Shown here piece after piece: positions 14,595 through 21,969 of a DNA stretch of 22,551 nucleotides. Location of the stretch: the IMG/VR virus record IMGVR_UViG_3300043570_000086, positions 1-22,551 of that record; one strand, written 5' to 3'. Origin of the DNA: a virus. Position 1 is the first letter of the stretch; every line of letters begins with the position of its first letter. A program made the position numbers and the translations under genes. A model generated the notes under the pieces. It made no database searches and was not told the origin of the DNA. It saw nothing but the letters and a program-made list of their open reading frames with translations.

Positions 14595-15034
14595 CTTGGT
14601 GTCTCCACATCAGCTATGGATGTAACATATTCAGCAACGTAAGACAACCGAGCAGAAGCCGTTGGCTTTTCGCCTTCGACGTTAATGTCTACGTCTGTTT
14701 CAGTCAAAACGCAACTCTTAACTAATCCGTTGAGTGAGAAATCAGAGCCAATGGCATCCTCAATCAAAACACAGGCATCGTCGATTTCATTTACTATCGT
14801 TGCGCTAGAACCCTTGATGTGAATATCCACCGTCAGATTCAACGAACCACGAAGCGTCCTGAAGCCTATACTGACAAGCGAAGATGATTGACTGTTGGTG
14901 TAAACTACAGCCGCTGGCAGCTTTGCCTCATCCAAGGCATAGGAGCGCATCTTGTAAACGCTGCCAGAAAAGAAAGGCAAAGCACCAATGATGGTAGCCA
15001 CCCGATCCCTGATCTGTTGGTTCATATGCGCCAT
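14591..15034 (-). CDS. Tail terminator / minor tail protein, second paralogue
   Basis: This 147-aa protein begins MAHMNQQIRDRVATIIGALP. It contains 'VYKMRSYALDEAKLPAAVVY', 'IHIKGSSATIVNEIDD' and 'DFSLNGLVKSCVLTETDVDI', each with a direct counterpart in the preceding gene. Proteins of this size, with an opening helix, a 'LP-x-x-V-Y' strand and a V-D-I-x-x-K-G motif, placed between head-tail joining and tail tube genes are typical of lambda gpU/gpZ-like terminators, which cap the finished tail and join it to the head. The ATG overlaps the stop of the upstream paralogue as TAATG. It lacks the ~24-residue insertion of its paralogue. The terminator call comes from position and strand pattern. Confidence 0.7.
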   Translation of the reverse strand: MAHMNQQIRDRVATIIGALPFFSGSVYKMRSYALDEAKLPAAVVYTNSQSSSLVSIGFRTLRGSLNLTVDIHIKGSSATIVNEIDDACVLIEDAIGSDFSLNGLVKSCVLTETDVDINVEGEKPTASARLSYVAEYVTSIADVETPR

Positions 15035-15549
15035 TAGATCGACACCTGAGAATTATTTATGGCGGTTGTATACTGGACGTTGAATATCATCTTGCCGGAA
15101 CCGATAGCCTTTTCGCCGCCAGTTTCAACGTCAAAGTCTGAACTTGCCAGAACACAGCTTTTTGCCAATCCGCCTAAATCAAAATCATCCTCAACAGCGT
15201 GTATAAGTTCCGCTGAAAACTGCTCAATGTTCTCAAATATGCTAACACTTGATCCCTTGTTTATGATGTCCACCCTCAATTCAAGATCGTGTGTCATCGT
15301 CCGCTGGCCTATGGTTGCAAGCCGAGATAAATCAGTAGTGGTGTAAACAATCAGAGCGGGTAGTTTATCTTCATCGAGCGCATAACGACGAAATTTGTAC
15401 AATGTTCCTGTAGAAAGCAAATCCCCAGACCCTCTGGCTGCAAGATTATTGCTAAAACGATCTTGGATTACAATACCAAACCTGTCGTAAATAAAATTTA
15501 CAAGCAGAGTGGCAACATAATCTCTGATCTGCTGCCGAACGTGCGCCAT
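15034..15549 (-). CDS. Tail terminator / minor tail protein, first paralogue
   Basis: I place the start at the ATG at 15549 (MAHVRQQIRDYVATLLVNFI), not at an in-frame ATG 11 codons earlier, because it has AAAGG about 7 nt upstream, follows the preceding stop by 1 nt, and aligns exactly with the MAH start of the downstream copy. The 171-aa protein shares 'LYKFRRYALDEDKLPALIVY', 'VDIINKGSSVSIFENIEQ' and 'DFDLGGLAKSCVLASSDFDV' with that copy, and has an extra segment of about 24 residues near 20-45 ('YDRFGIVIQDRFSNNLAARG'). One of the pair may correspond to lambda gpU and the other to gpZ, or one may be a completion protein. The sequence alone does not decide. Confidence 0.7.
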   Translation of the reverse strand: MAHVRQQIRDYVATLLVNFIYDRFGIVIQDRFSNNLAARGSGDLLSTGTLYKFRRYALDEDKLPALIVYTTTDLSRLATIGQRTMTHDLELRVDIINKGSSVSIFENIEQFSAELIHAVEDDFDLGGLAKSCVLASSDFDVETGGEKAIGSGKMIFNVQYTTAINNSQVSI

Positions 15550-15550
15550 G

Positions 15551-15862
15551 TTACACCTTTTCGAGTATAAGCGTCGATACACCAGTTCCGTCTGTCAGTA
15601 CAACGCGCACGTTGTAAGCCACAGACCTAATGATAATTTCATCGCCATCAGCAGCCGAAGCTACATCAGCAGTGCGGCAGACAAACTGTGGTGATGGAAT
15701 TGTGATGTCCATCAAGTCTGTTGCGCCACGGCTGGCCTGTGGAGCATCAAAGATACCGTTCACAGAAACAGCACTGCCACCTACTGGTGTGTAAGTGGCA
15801 GTATCTGCAAAATCGTCGAGTTCGAAGAAATCGAGAATATCAGCGGCAGACTCAACGCCCAT
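15551..15862 (-). CDS. Head-tail joining protein, lambda gpFII-like
   Basis: This 103-aa protein begins MGVESAADILDFFELDDFAD and continues with 'ATYTPVGGSAVSVNGIFDAP', 'ITIPSPQFVCRTADV', 'GDEIIIRSVAYNVRVV' and a last strand 'LTDGTGVSTLILEK'. The order (short helical start, 'A-x-Y-x-x-x-G-x-x-V-x-G-I-F', then 'G-D-x-I-x-I-x-x-x-x-Y-x-V') is that of the phage attachment/FII family that attaches to gpW and forms the binding site for the tail. It overlaps the upstream gene by 11 nt. Position between the head genes and the tail terminators agrees. Residue-level identity to lambda is low, so the call rests on pattern and order. Confidence 0.78.
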   Translation of the reverse strand: MGVESAADILDFFELDDFADTATYTPVGGSAVSVNGIFDAPQASRGATDLMDITIPSPQFVCRTADVASAADGDEIIIRSVAYNVRVVLTDGTGVSTLILEKV

Positions 15863-16055
15863 TCTTAGGACTGCGCTTGATTACAGGATCACGATGCTCA
15901 ACCTTTGGGGCTTCGGCTACGCGGACCGCCTCAAAGATTTCAATCTTCTTGTCAGCGATAAGCACTAGAGCCTCGCCATGCGGAAGGGTAGCAACGTCAC
16001 CCTCATTAAGTGGACCTTGCGATGTTACTACGCCACGAATGCACTTGTATTGCAT
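15852..16055 (-). CDS. Small head/neck protein of unknown function
   Basis: A longer reading from 16112 is possible, but I choose the ATG at 16055 because GGAG lies 6 nt before it and because the extra 19 codons run through a perfect inverted repeat. The 67-aa protein begins MQYKCIRGVVTSQGPLNEGD and continues 'VATLPHGEALVLIADKKIEI', an all-beta SH3-like small domain, then a charged tail (VEHRDPVIKRSPKNGR). Small proteins with this 'G-x-x-[LV]-x-x-G-D-V-x-x-L-P' pattern directly after the capsid gene occur in many siphophages. Lambda has decoration and FI proteins near this position, but I see no specific match to either. Confidence 0.7.
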   Translation of the reverse strand: MQYKCIRGVVTSQGPLNEGDVATLPHGEALVLIADKKIEIFEAVRVAEAPKVEHRDPVIKRSPKNGR

Positions 16056-16074
16056 GTTATTCTCCAAAGAAGTC

Positions 16075-16107
16075 GGGGACCGAGATGACTTCCAAATCCC
16101 GGTCCCC
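16075..16107 (-). other. Inverted repeat between the capsid gene and the next gene
   Basis: GGGGACCG at 16075-16082 and CGGTCCCC at 16100-16107 form a perfect 8-bp GC-rich stem with a 17-nt loop, within the 60 nt between the capsid stop and the next start. On the minus strand it is followed by GACTTCTTT, not a proper U-run, so it is at best a weak terminator. It could equally be a 3' stabiliser or processing site that raises capsid messenger level over the downstream genes. Confidence 0.6.
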
Positions 16108-16115
16108 AACATTTC

Positions 16116-17348
16116 TTATACCGTGTCGTTGTTGTATGCGAACGAAACTGCGTGACGTACTGCAACGTCAACAGTCTGAAGCGCAACAATGCGGACGGTT
16201 CCACTTGTCGATGCAGTGTATGGATCAACCGTCAGGTCAAGTCCACCCCACATGCCGATCAAGCAGTCAGCGAAGTTACCGAAGTAAACGTTACCAGCAG
16301 TTGACTGCTGAGTGCGGATTACGTTGTAACCGTTAGCTTGACCGTTTTCGAGAACGAACATGCCTGAACCAGTGTCCTTGCTCTTCGTCTTCAGACCGCC
16401 GTAAGTGGCTGCGTCCGTGATGTAGGCCAAGTTGCCGAACAGAGCGTTGTCTTCTGCAACAGCAGTTTCCATCGCAACCATTTCAGCAAAGGTTGGTACA
16501 GCAGCAGCAAACGCGGTTGGCTTGTTAACACCGGAGGTGTTCAAGATACCTGTTGGCTGACCGGACGATCCCGAACCTTCCAATGCGCCCTTGTCGATTG
16601 CCAAGGCCAGAGCCTGTGTCAAATCGTCACGGACCAACTGCTCAATGGCAGGAGTCGATTGAAGGATCAACTGACGGGTCATGTCGGTGAATGCACCAAT
16701 GTTCTTTGGAGCTAGCGAGACAGTACCAAAGGTTGGTTCCGACTCAGATGCAGCGCCGCCTTCTGTGCTGATCCAGCCAGAAGAAGAAGCAGCAGTCTTT
16801 TTAGGGATTGCTACGTTGCCTTGCAGACCTGGGAGCATACGCGCACCAGCTTGCATTACCGACGATGCGTTACGCAGAACGTCAATGAACTCGTTTGCAA
16901 GCAGATTCGTTGCAACGATTTCGTTGTCATCGCTGGTGTTCAGGTCACGCTTCCAGACGCCGAGAATGTCGGTTGGGAGCATAACGCCCTGTGCGCCACG
17001 GCCATAACGCTGTGCAGCAGCTTCCGAGACTTCAAACTCGAATGCAGCGGCTTCGCGAAGGCGACGGTCACTTGGGTTAGCAAGGGCAGCAATTGCACGA
17101 ACAACCGAGAACTGACGGATTTCTTTTTTCGTCAGGCCAATGTTTTCGTTTGCAAGCGGCGTGTCCGAACCAATTACGTCAAGCAGTTCACCACGGAACT
17201 GTTCAATGCTCTTGCCCGAACGGAGGGCGGCGTCGCCAAGATCACGCTTGTTGTGACGAGCGGCGAGTTCGATGATTGCAGATGCGTTCTTGGCAGCAGC
17301 TTCAGCAGCTTCAGCCCGAACCGCATCCATATTTACTTCGTCAGTCAT
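16116..17348 (-). CDS. Major capsid protein made from an internal start (nested, in frame)
   Basis: Inside the fused gene, the ATG at 17348 (MTDEVNMDAVRAEAAEAAAK) is preceded by AAGGAAG, with AGGA 7 nt from the start, as good a ribosome site as those of neighbouring genes and exactly at the protease-capsid boundary. Translation here would give a 410-aa scaffold-plus-capsid protein without protease. Capsid needs hundreds of copies and protease few, so a nested start would give the right ratio, as lambda Nu3 is nested in C. The N-terminal ~85 residues are Ala/Glu-rich and helical like the HK97 delta domain, and 'GLTKKEIRQFSVVRAI' begins the next section. The start is inferred from the ribosome site, and no product has been seen. 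Confidence 0.7.
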   Translation of the reverse strand: MTDEVNMDAVRAEAAEAAAKNASAIIELAARHNKRDLGDAALRSGKSIEQFRGELLDVIGSDTPLANENIGLTKKEIRQFSVVRAIAALANPSDRRLREAAAFEFEVSEAAAQRYGRGAQGVMLPTDILGVWKRDLNTSDDNEIVATNLLANEFIDVLRNASSVMQAGARMLPGLQGNVAIPKKTAASSSGWISTEGGAASESEPTFGTVSLAPKNIGAFTDMTRQLILQSTPAIEQLVRDDLTQALALAIDKGALEGSGSSGQPTGILNTSGVNKPTAFAAAVPTFAEMVAMETAVAEDNALFGNLAYITDAATYGGLKTKSKDTGSGMFVLENGQANGYNVIRTQQSTAGNVYFGNFADCLIGMWGGLDLTVDPYTASTSGTVRIVALQTVDVAVRHAVSFAYNNDTV

Positions 17349-17993
17349 TTTGACTTCCTTTTTGATAGATGGTTCAACTTTAGGTTGGGGTTCAAGAGCA
17401 GCCGCGCTACGACCCACGCCAACTGACGGGTCAGCAGGAATAGAAACGACAGATACCTCAAGGGGCGACCAAGAGCGAACAAGGTACTCGTCCTTATTCG
17501 TCGTAGACCGCTCCATTTTGTTGACGCGATAGCCCACCGAAACATTCGACCGGATACCATCGACAACGTCCTGAAAAACTTCCTGAGCAAGTGCCGAGCG
17601 CCCGAACCTGACTTTGGCTCGAAGAACACGGTCCTCAGAGAGTTCCACGGATTCAATAACGCCAATCTGCTTCTCTGGATCATGGTCCAGAAGCAGTGGC
17701 GCACGGCCCGAAGCAACAAAGCCCATATCAATGGCTTGGCTTTCGTGGACCAGTATTTCACGACCAAACGAACGGTCAACCGCCAGTTCAGAAGATACGG
17801 CAATCTCAACAGTGCGCTTCTCTTCCGAGATCGCCTTTGGCTGCATGTGGATAGCGCGGTGAAGCACTTCTACTGGAGCCTTGCGCTCTTCCTCAGTCGC
17901 TTCTTCAACGATTTCAGCCTCTACGGCCTCAACCTCTACAGCAACTTCGACTTCTGCAACTTCAGCTTCTACAGGTTCATCAACTTCTGACAT
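16116..17993 (-). CDS. Prohead protease (S78) fused to HK97-fold major capsid protein
   Basis: I start at the ATG at 17993, with GGAG 6 nt upstream; a TTG four codons earlier overlaps that site. Residues 9-37 are a very acidic Glu/Val stretch. Residues about 42-200 are an HK97-type prohead protease: 'LLLDHDPEKQIGVIESVEL' supplies the catalytic His (H104), 'GIRSNVSVGYRV' the Ser (S152), and 'RSWSPLEVSVVSIPADPS' the conserved strand with E179. A short linker leads into residues 216-625, the capsid protein: a scaffold-like helical segment (to about 300), then 'GVMLPTDILGVWKRDL' and 'VAIPKKTAASSSGWISTEGG', 'APKNIGAFTDMTRQLILQST' and 'YFGNFADCLIGMWGGLDLTV', all HK97-fold hallmarks. The two are separate genes in HK97. 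Self-cleavage should free the capsid half, and an internal start can also make it. Confidence 0.9.
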   Translation of the reverse strand: MSEVDEPVEAEVAEVEVAVEVEAVEAEIVEEATEEERKAPVEVLHRAIHMQPKAISEEKRTVEIAVSSELAVDRSFGREILVHESQAIDMGFVASGRAPLLLDHDPEKQIGVIESVELSEDRVLRAKVRFGRSALAQEVFQDVVDGIRSNVSVGYRVNKMERSTTNKDEYLVRSWSPLEVSVVSIPADPSVGVGRSAAALEPQPKVEPSIKKEVKMTDEVNMDAVRAEAAEAAAKNASAIIELAARHNKRDLGDAALRSGKSIEQFRGELLDVIGSDTPLANENIGLTKKEIRQFSVVRAIAALANPSDRRLREAAAFEFEVSEAAAQRYGRGAQGVMLPTDILGVWKRDLNTSDDNEIVATNLLANEFIDVLRNASSVMQAGARMLPGLQGNVAIPKKTAASSSGWISTEGGAASESEPTFGTVSLAPKNIGAFTDMTRQLILQSTPAIEQLVRDDLTQALALAIDKGALEGSGSSGQPTGILNTSGVNKPTAFAAAVPTFAEMVAMETAVAEDNALFGNLAYITDAATYGGLKTKSKDTGSGMFVLENGQANGYNVIRTQQSTAGNVYFGNFADCLIGMWGGLDLTVDPYTASTSGTVRIVALQTVDVAVRHAVSFAYNNDTV

Positions 17994-18046
17994 AAATTGC
18001 TCCAAAAAGCGTTTCAGCGAAACAATAACACCAAATTACGCAACAA

Positions 18047-19522
18047 TCAATCAATCGGTTCTGGCTCATCTACACCTTTAGTAGCCTCATTAGCTCCAAA
18101 CGGGAAGAATGACAGTTCAAGGCCAAAGGCATCCGCCATTTCTTTGTCACGCTGCCACTGGCTAAATGTTTCTTCAACATCGCGGCCATACTGACCAGCA
18201 ACATCCTGCATCGACATAACACCATTGTGCATAGCTGTGACTGCTGCGTTGATTTCCTTCTGAGGATCGACCCACTGCCAGCCACGAGCGCGGAAACTTG
18301 ACGCCGAAGAAAACTTGTCAAAGCGTGATGCCGGAATTGGTATCAAACCAAACTCCATAACGTGAAGCAGCCAAGTGTTATAAGCAGGGATGACAAAATG
18401 CTCCATCAAGAACTGCTGCATCATCTTGTATGAATCGCGCTCTTCCAATGCGCCCTGGCGTATGGAACTGTAGGATGTTCCCTCCAGATCGTTGGACAGC
18501 GCAGCGTAAGATACACCAAGACCAGAGGCTATCCCGCGAATGATGCCCTTCTGGAAATCAGAAAATGCAGTAGCCGGATGCGACGGGTCGAACGGCTTAA
18601 AGTCAACGCCGTTTGGCAACTGGTGGAATGTGCCTGGTTCAGCATCAATGATTGGGACAGTGTTGTCGTAATCGTCGGCTGGGGCATCTTCGCCAGTGTC
18701 TGAGGTAAAGAAGCCCATCTTGGACGCAGCCATACGCGATGCGACCAACTCAGCCTCACGGTGAGCGTTCAGCATCTTCAACTGGCTTATGGCTGGTGAC
18801 ATCCAAGGTTCACCCCGTGTCTGACCAGCGCGAAGCGGATCGTAAACGTGGATGATATTCTTAGCGTCAATCCGATCTGAAACATTCATAGATATCGCAG
18901 AAAATTCAGAGTCGCCAGGGTGACGCTTTTTCACCCAGTAAGCAACTGGCCGCTGCATTTCATCGACCTCAATGCCCATGCGGATTTCGCGTCCGTTACG
19001 CAGCTTTTCGTTCTTCTGCTCATCAATCTGGTCAGATTCGATAGGGTGAAATGCAATGCCGTGGATAAACGAACGGTTGCGGACAATCTGCAAGAATGCT
19101 TCGCCGTCACGGGCGGTAGCTTCCATCACATACTTCTGCAAGTCGATCCAGCTTAGGCGACCATCTGCCGTGCAGTTGCCCTTCAATGCAAATTGATAAA
19201 AGCTGTCTTCGATGATCTGGTTGCCAATGGCATCCAGTGATCCGTTGGTATTCCGCGCCTTAACTTGCAGGGTCATGCCCTTTTCGCCAACAACGTTGGT
19301 CTTTAGCAAGTTCAGGAAACGCTTAACATAAACATCATTCCGCGCCAGTTCGCGTGAGCGGTTACGCATAAGAACAAGATCAGGACGCAGTTCACTGTCT
19401 GGGCTACGGCTGGACGCCATAAAGTCGGCAAAGAGCCGACCTGTGTTCGCAGCGTGATAATTGCGCTTTGCAACTTTGTTCTTTTTCTGGGGTAGGCCCA
19501 GTGCTTCACGCCACAAACTCAT
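18047..19522 (-). CDS. Portal protein, lambda gpB family
   Basis: This 491-aa protein is the dodecameric ring through which DNA enters and leaves the head. It opens MSLWREALGLPQKKNKVAKR and has the family's 'RSPDSELRPDLVLMRNRSRE', 'NDVYVKRFLNLLKTNVVGEK', 'WIDLQKYVMEATARDGEAFL', 'IESDQIDEQKN', 'VYDPLRAGQTRGEPWMSPAI' and 'GLGVSYAALSNDLEGTSYSS', in the order of lambda-type portals (PF05136). The C-terminal part ('FRARGWQWVDPQKEINAAVT', 'YGRDVEETFSQWQRDKEMAD') is also characteristic. Length is usual for the family. It starts in an ATGA overlap with the gpW-like gene. In lambda the next gene is the C protease; here a different, HK97-type protease-capsid gene follows, so the head module is a mosaic. 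Confidence 0.94.
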   Translation of the reverse strand: MSLWREALGLPQKKNKVAKRNYHAANTGRLFADFMASSRSPDSELRPDLVLMRNRSRELARNDVYVKRFLNLLKTNVVGEKGMTLQVKARNTNGSLDAIGNQIIEDSFYQFALKGNCTADGRLSWIDLQKYVMEATARDGEAFLQIVRNRSFIHGIAFHPIESDQIDEQKNEKLRNGREIRMGIEVDEMQRPVAYWVKKRHPGDSEFSAISMNVSDRIDAKNIIHVYDPLRAGQTRGEPWMSPAISQLKMLNAHREAELVASRMAASKMGFFTSDTGEDAPADDYDNTVPIIDAEPGTFHQLPNGVDFKPFDPSHPATAFSDFQKGIIRGIASGLGVSYAALSNDLEGTSYSSIRQGALEERDSYKMMQQFLMEHFVIPAYNTWLLHVMEFGLIPIPASRFDKFSSASSFRARGWQWVDPQKEINAAVTAMHNGVMSMQDVAGQYGRDVEETFSQWQRDKEMADAFGLELSFFPFGANEATKGVDEPEPID

Positions 19523-20106
19523 ATGAAACGCACCTTCATTGTGGTCTTAGTCGGCTTACCAAGAGAAATGGCGTTATCGCGCCGCTCCTTTAAAACTTCC
19601 TTGCGATAATAATCACGCCACTGCAATAGGTCCACTACGGACATCTTGGCAATGGAGCGTCCCTGAATAGAGTAAGATGATACATCCTTGTCTGCACGGC
19701 CTTGTAGAAGTGACTGAATCTTATCCAGCATAATCTCAGCATGGCTGCGTGGATCAGCGCCATTGTTGTCAAGGTCTTGAACAAATTCAAACTCGCCGCG
19801 CTCAACTACAATTCTGTTGCCGCTAGAGGTTTGTGTGACTTCAAGTTGCCAATGATAAAAGCCTGAAACAAAGGCAGCAGATGTTGCGCTACTGACCGTA
19901 AACAAATAATAGCTACTTGTTTCAGTAGCTGCTATTTGTACCTCAGTTGCGCCGCCAGCAGTAATCCGCGCAACATAGTTAGCCGAATAAAGTGCAGGAG
20001 GATATGTCTCTGCAAGGGATGACTTCTTCCACTGAATAAAATCGCCAACAACGATCTTTAGTGGTTCGCCTTCTGGTGCTTCGTTTTCGTTAAAAAGATT
20101 AGCCAT
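19519..20106 (-). CDS. gpW-like head-tail connector with an extra N-terminal beta-rich domain
   Basis: This 195-aa protein has two parts. Residues about 122-172 ('HAEIMLDKIQSLLQGRADKD', 'SYSIQGRSIAKMSVVDLLQW', 'RDYYRKEV') match the gpW-like pattern: helix, a short hairpin with 'G-R-S', then helix with L-x-x-W-R-x-x-Y. Lambda gpW itself is only 68 residues and sits between terminase and portal, as here. Residues about 15-112 are an added strand-rich domain ('LKIVVGDFIQWKKSSLAETY', 'YYLFTVSSATSAAFVSGFYH', 'RIVVERGEFEFVQDL') that looks like an Ig-like or BppU-type sandwich. The head-completion role is established for gpW; the job of the added domain is unknown. An AGGG ribosome site sits before the ATG, 6 nt after the large terminase stop. 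Confidence 0.75.
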   Translation of the reverse strand: MANLFNENEAPEGEPLKIVVGDFIQWKKSSLAETYPPALYSANYVARITAGGATEVQIAATETSSYYLFTVSSATSAAFVSGFYHWQLEVTQTSSGNRIVVERGEFEFVQDLDNNGADPRSHAEIMLDKIQSLLQGRADKDVSSYSIQGRSIAKMSVVDLLQWRDYYRKEVLKERRDNAISLGKPTKTTMKVRFI

Positions 20107-20112
20107 GATCCC

Positions 20113-21969
20113 TCAGCGCCAGTTGTTTGCAAAGCCACCCCTGCGAATAGCTTTTTTACCACCCGCTAAAGGATGGGGTTTATCAGCTTCTTCCGCATTT
20201 GGCAATTTATGCTTTTCCATGTTAGCATAAAACTTACGAGCCACGCTATCCATATTTACATTTAGGATCGTAAGCGCCGCAATTGCATACACTCGAACGT
20301 CTAAAGCTTCGTTTCTTGTTCTTGTCTTTACCCATACTCTTGACGGAAAACCCTTGTGATAACGGATCATCTGCTTTTCAGCAGTCAACTGTTTAAAGTA
20401 TTCATCATCCCTCTTGGATGGAAAGTGGCAATAGCCTGGGCCAGCTTCATCCATCTTTAAACGGGAGTAATGCACTTCCTTCGCAGTATCGACACCAATG
20501 GGATACAGCGGAACCCTGCCAATGTTGTTCTTGGATGGCCGTCCAACAATCGGCTTGCCCTCGCCACCAATACCCTTGATCGCGAACACCCTGTGTCCAG
20601 CCCTAGTCTTGGCGTAATTATAAACGGCGCGTGTATGGTGTCCGCCAGTATCTATGCACGTTGCGCGAACCAGCATTGGCTCACCGGACGGATGCTCATA
20701 GGTTGCCAGCAAGACCTCATCGACCTTATGCCAAAGCTGCGTGGTGGATGGATCGCCGTAGATCACATGGTAATCGACTTGCCAGCTTTCTTCGCCAGCG
20801 CCCCAGCCCACAATCTCTACTTCGACGCGGTCATCCTGAACGTCGGCTCCAGCCGTAAGTAGCACCACTTCGTCAGGGATGCCTTCGTAATCTTCCTTGC
20901 GCTGGGCTACAGAATAATCGTCAACGCCCTCGCCAGCATCTTCCCATGTCTCACCAAGGAAGGTGTTGACAAAGGTTTTGAGCCGCATGGGGTTCTTTCG
21001 CGCCGCCAAAAACTCCTCAATGGCGTCGGATAGAACGGACCAGGGCGAGTACAATCCGTTTAAGTGGAACCCTGCCACCCCATTATACGGCGCAAACGCA
21101 ACCCACTCGCCATGCCGAATAGCCCTGTGCCGCTCCGTATCAGACCAGATCGACCCGCATTCAGAGCAATGGTAGGCTCCAGTGCTGGGATTATCGTCAG
21201 TCCATGTGACGTTCGACCACGCCAGAACTTGCTTGTGGCCGCAATCATGGCACGGGACCATGAACTTGCGCTGGTCGCTTTCGGTATATGCGGACTCGAT
21301 CCGGCTCCCGCCCTTATTAGTTGGCGTAGATACTAAAATGATCTTCCTGTTCCAGAAGGTGGCTGCTCTTCGTTTGGCAAGAGATATAGGGTCACCTTCC
21401 TCCCCAGCAGAAGGAGGATATCGATCAACTTCATCGCAAAGAACAATGCGGATCGGACGAGAAGCAAGGGAACTAGGAGAATTAGCGCCAACAAGAGATA
21501 GAGCGCCACCAGGAAAGACCTTGTGTAGAGTAGTATTGTTTGCATCTTTTGCCTTACTGTCTTTAACCTTGTCCCGAAGGCAAGGGGTTGAGCGTAAAAG
21601 ACCAGCCGTCACACGGTCCTTACTAAAACTTTGCGCCATATCTACAGTTGGCTGCATCATCAGGATCGGCGCAGGATCGTGGGCCATGTGATAGCCAATT
21701 GTGTTTAGCAGCATCTCAGACTTGCCAAGCTGCGCACCGCACATCACCACAACCTCTTTTACCAAGGGGTCGGAACAGGCGTCCATGATCCCGCGCTGGT
21801 ATTCAGCCCTCGCCGTAACCCATCGACCTGGCTCCGAACTGCTCTGCGAATCCAGCCGCCGTTCATGGTCGGCCCACTGCGCCACACTCATTTGCGGAGG
21901 TGGCGTCATTTGCTTCATGGCCTTCGCCATTAACTCTAGCGCAGCTTCTCGCGTGGCTTGTTCGATCAT
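20113..21969 (-). CDS. terL: Terminase large subunit, lambda gpA type
   Basis: This 618-aa protein is the packaging motor and nuclease. The ATPase has an adenine-side region (MSVAQWADHERRLDSQSSSE), a Walker A-like 'CGAQLGKSE' (77-85), Walker B 'RIVLCDEVDRYP' with D179-E180, and motif III 'LVSTP' (212-216). Two Cys pairs (C240/C243 and C268/C271, 'CHDCGHKQ', 'YHCSECGSIW') make the zinc ribbon found in gpA proteins. The nuclease domain shows 'LLTAGADVQDDRVEVEIVGW' (D376), 'CIDTGGHHTRAVYNYA' (D440) and 'NEALDVRVYAIAAL' (D557), the usual acidic metal ligands. Length and motif order fit PF05876-type terminases, many of which use cohesive ends. It begins in an ATGA overlap with the small terminase gene. 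Confidence 0.95.
   Translation of the reverse strand: MIEQATREAALELMAKAMKQMTPPPQMSVAQWADHERRLDSQSSSEPGRWVTARAEYQRGIMDACSDPLVKEVVVMCGAQLGKSEMLLNTIGYHMAHDPAPILMMQPTVDMAQSFSKDRVTAGLLRSTPCLRDKVKDSKAKDANNTTLHKVFPGGALSLVGANSPSSLASRPIRIVLCDEVDRYPPSAGEEGDPISLAKRRAATFWNRKIILVSTPTNKGGSRIESAYTESDQRKFMVPCHDCGHKQVLAWSNVTWTDDNPSTGAYHCSECGSIWSDTERHRAIRHGEWVAFAPYNGVAGFHLNGLYSPWSVLSDAIEEFLAARKNPMRLKTFVNTFLGETWEDAGEGVDDYSVAQRKEDYEGIPDEVVLLTAGADVQDDRVEVEIVGWGAGEESWQVDYHVIYGDPSTTQLWHKVDEVLLATYEHPSGEPMLVRATCIDTGGHHTRAVYNYAKTRAGHRVFAIKGIGGEGKPIVGRPSKNNIGRVPLYPIGVDTAKEVHYSRLKMDEAGPGYCHFPSKRDDEYFKQLTAEKQMIRYHKGFPSRVWVKTRTRNEALDVRVYAIAALTILNVNMDSVARKFYANMEKHKLPNAEEADKPHPLAGGKKAIRRGGFANNWR

Noticed and set aside
16056-16112. 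N-terminal extension of the small head/neck protein starting at 16112
   Set aside because: The extension reads through the inverted repeat, lacks a ribosome site, and the ATG at 16055 has GGAG at proper spacing.
18004-18023. A small hairpin (GTTTC-GCT-GAAAC) followed by five U on the minus strand, between portal and capsid genes
   Set aside because: The stem is only 5 bp with a 3-nt loop, and the U-run merges into the ribosome site of the capsid fusion; a terminator here would cut off essential genes.
21333-21545. A strikingly hydrophobic 70-aa frame inside the large terminase gene, looking like a two-span membrane protein
   Set aside because: It lies in another frame of the conserved ATPase region that encodes Walker B and motif III; no ribosome site is evident, and the hydrophobicity follows from the codons of the real gene.
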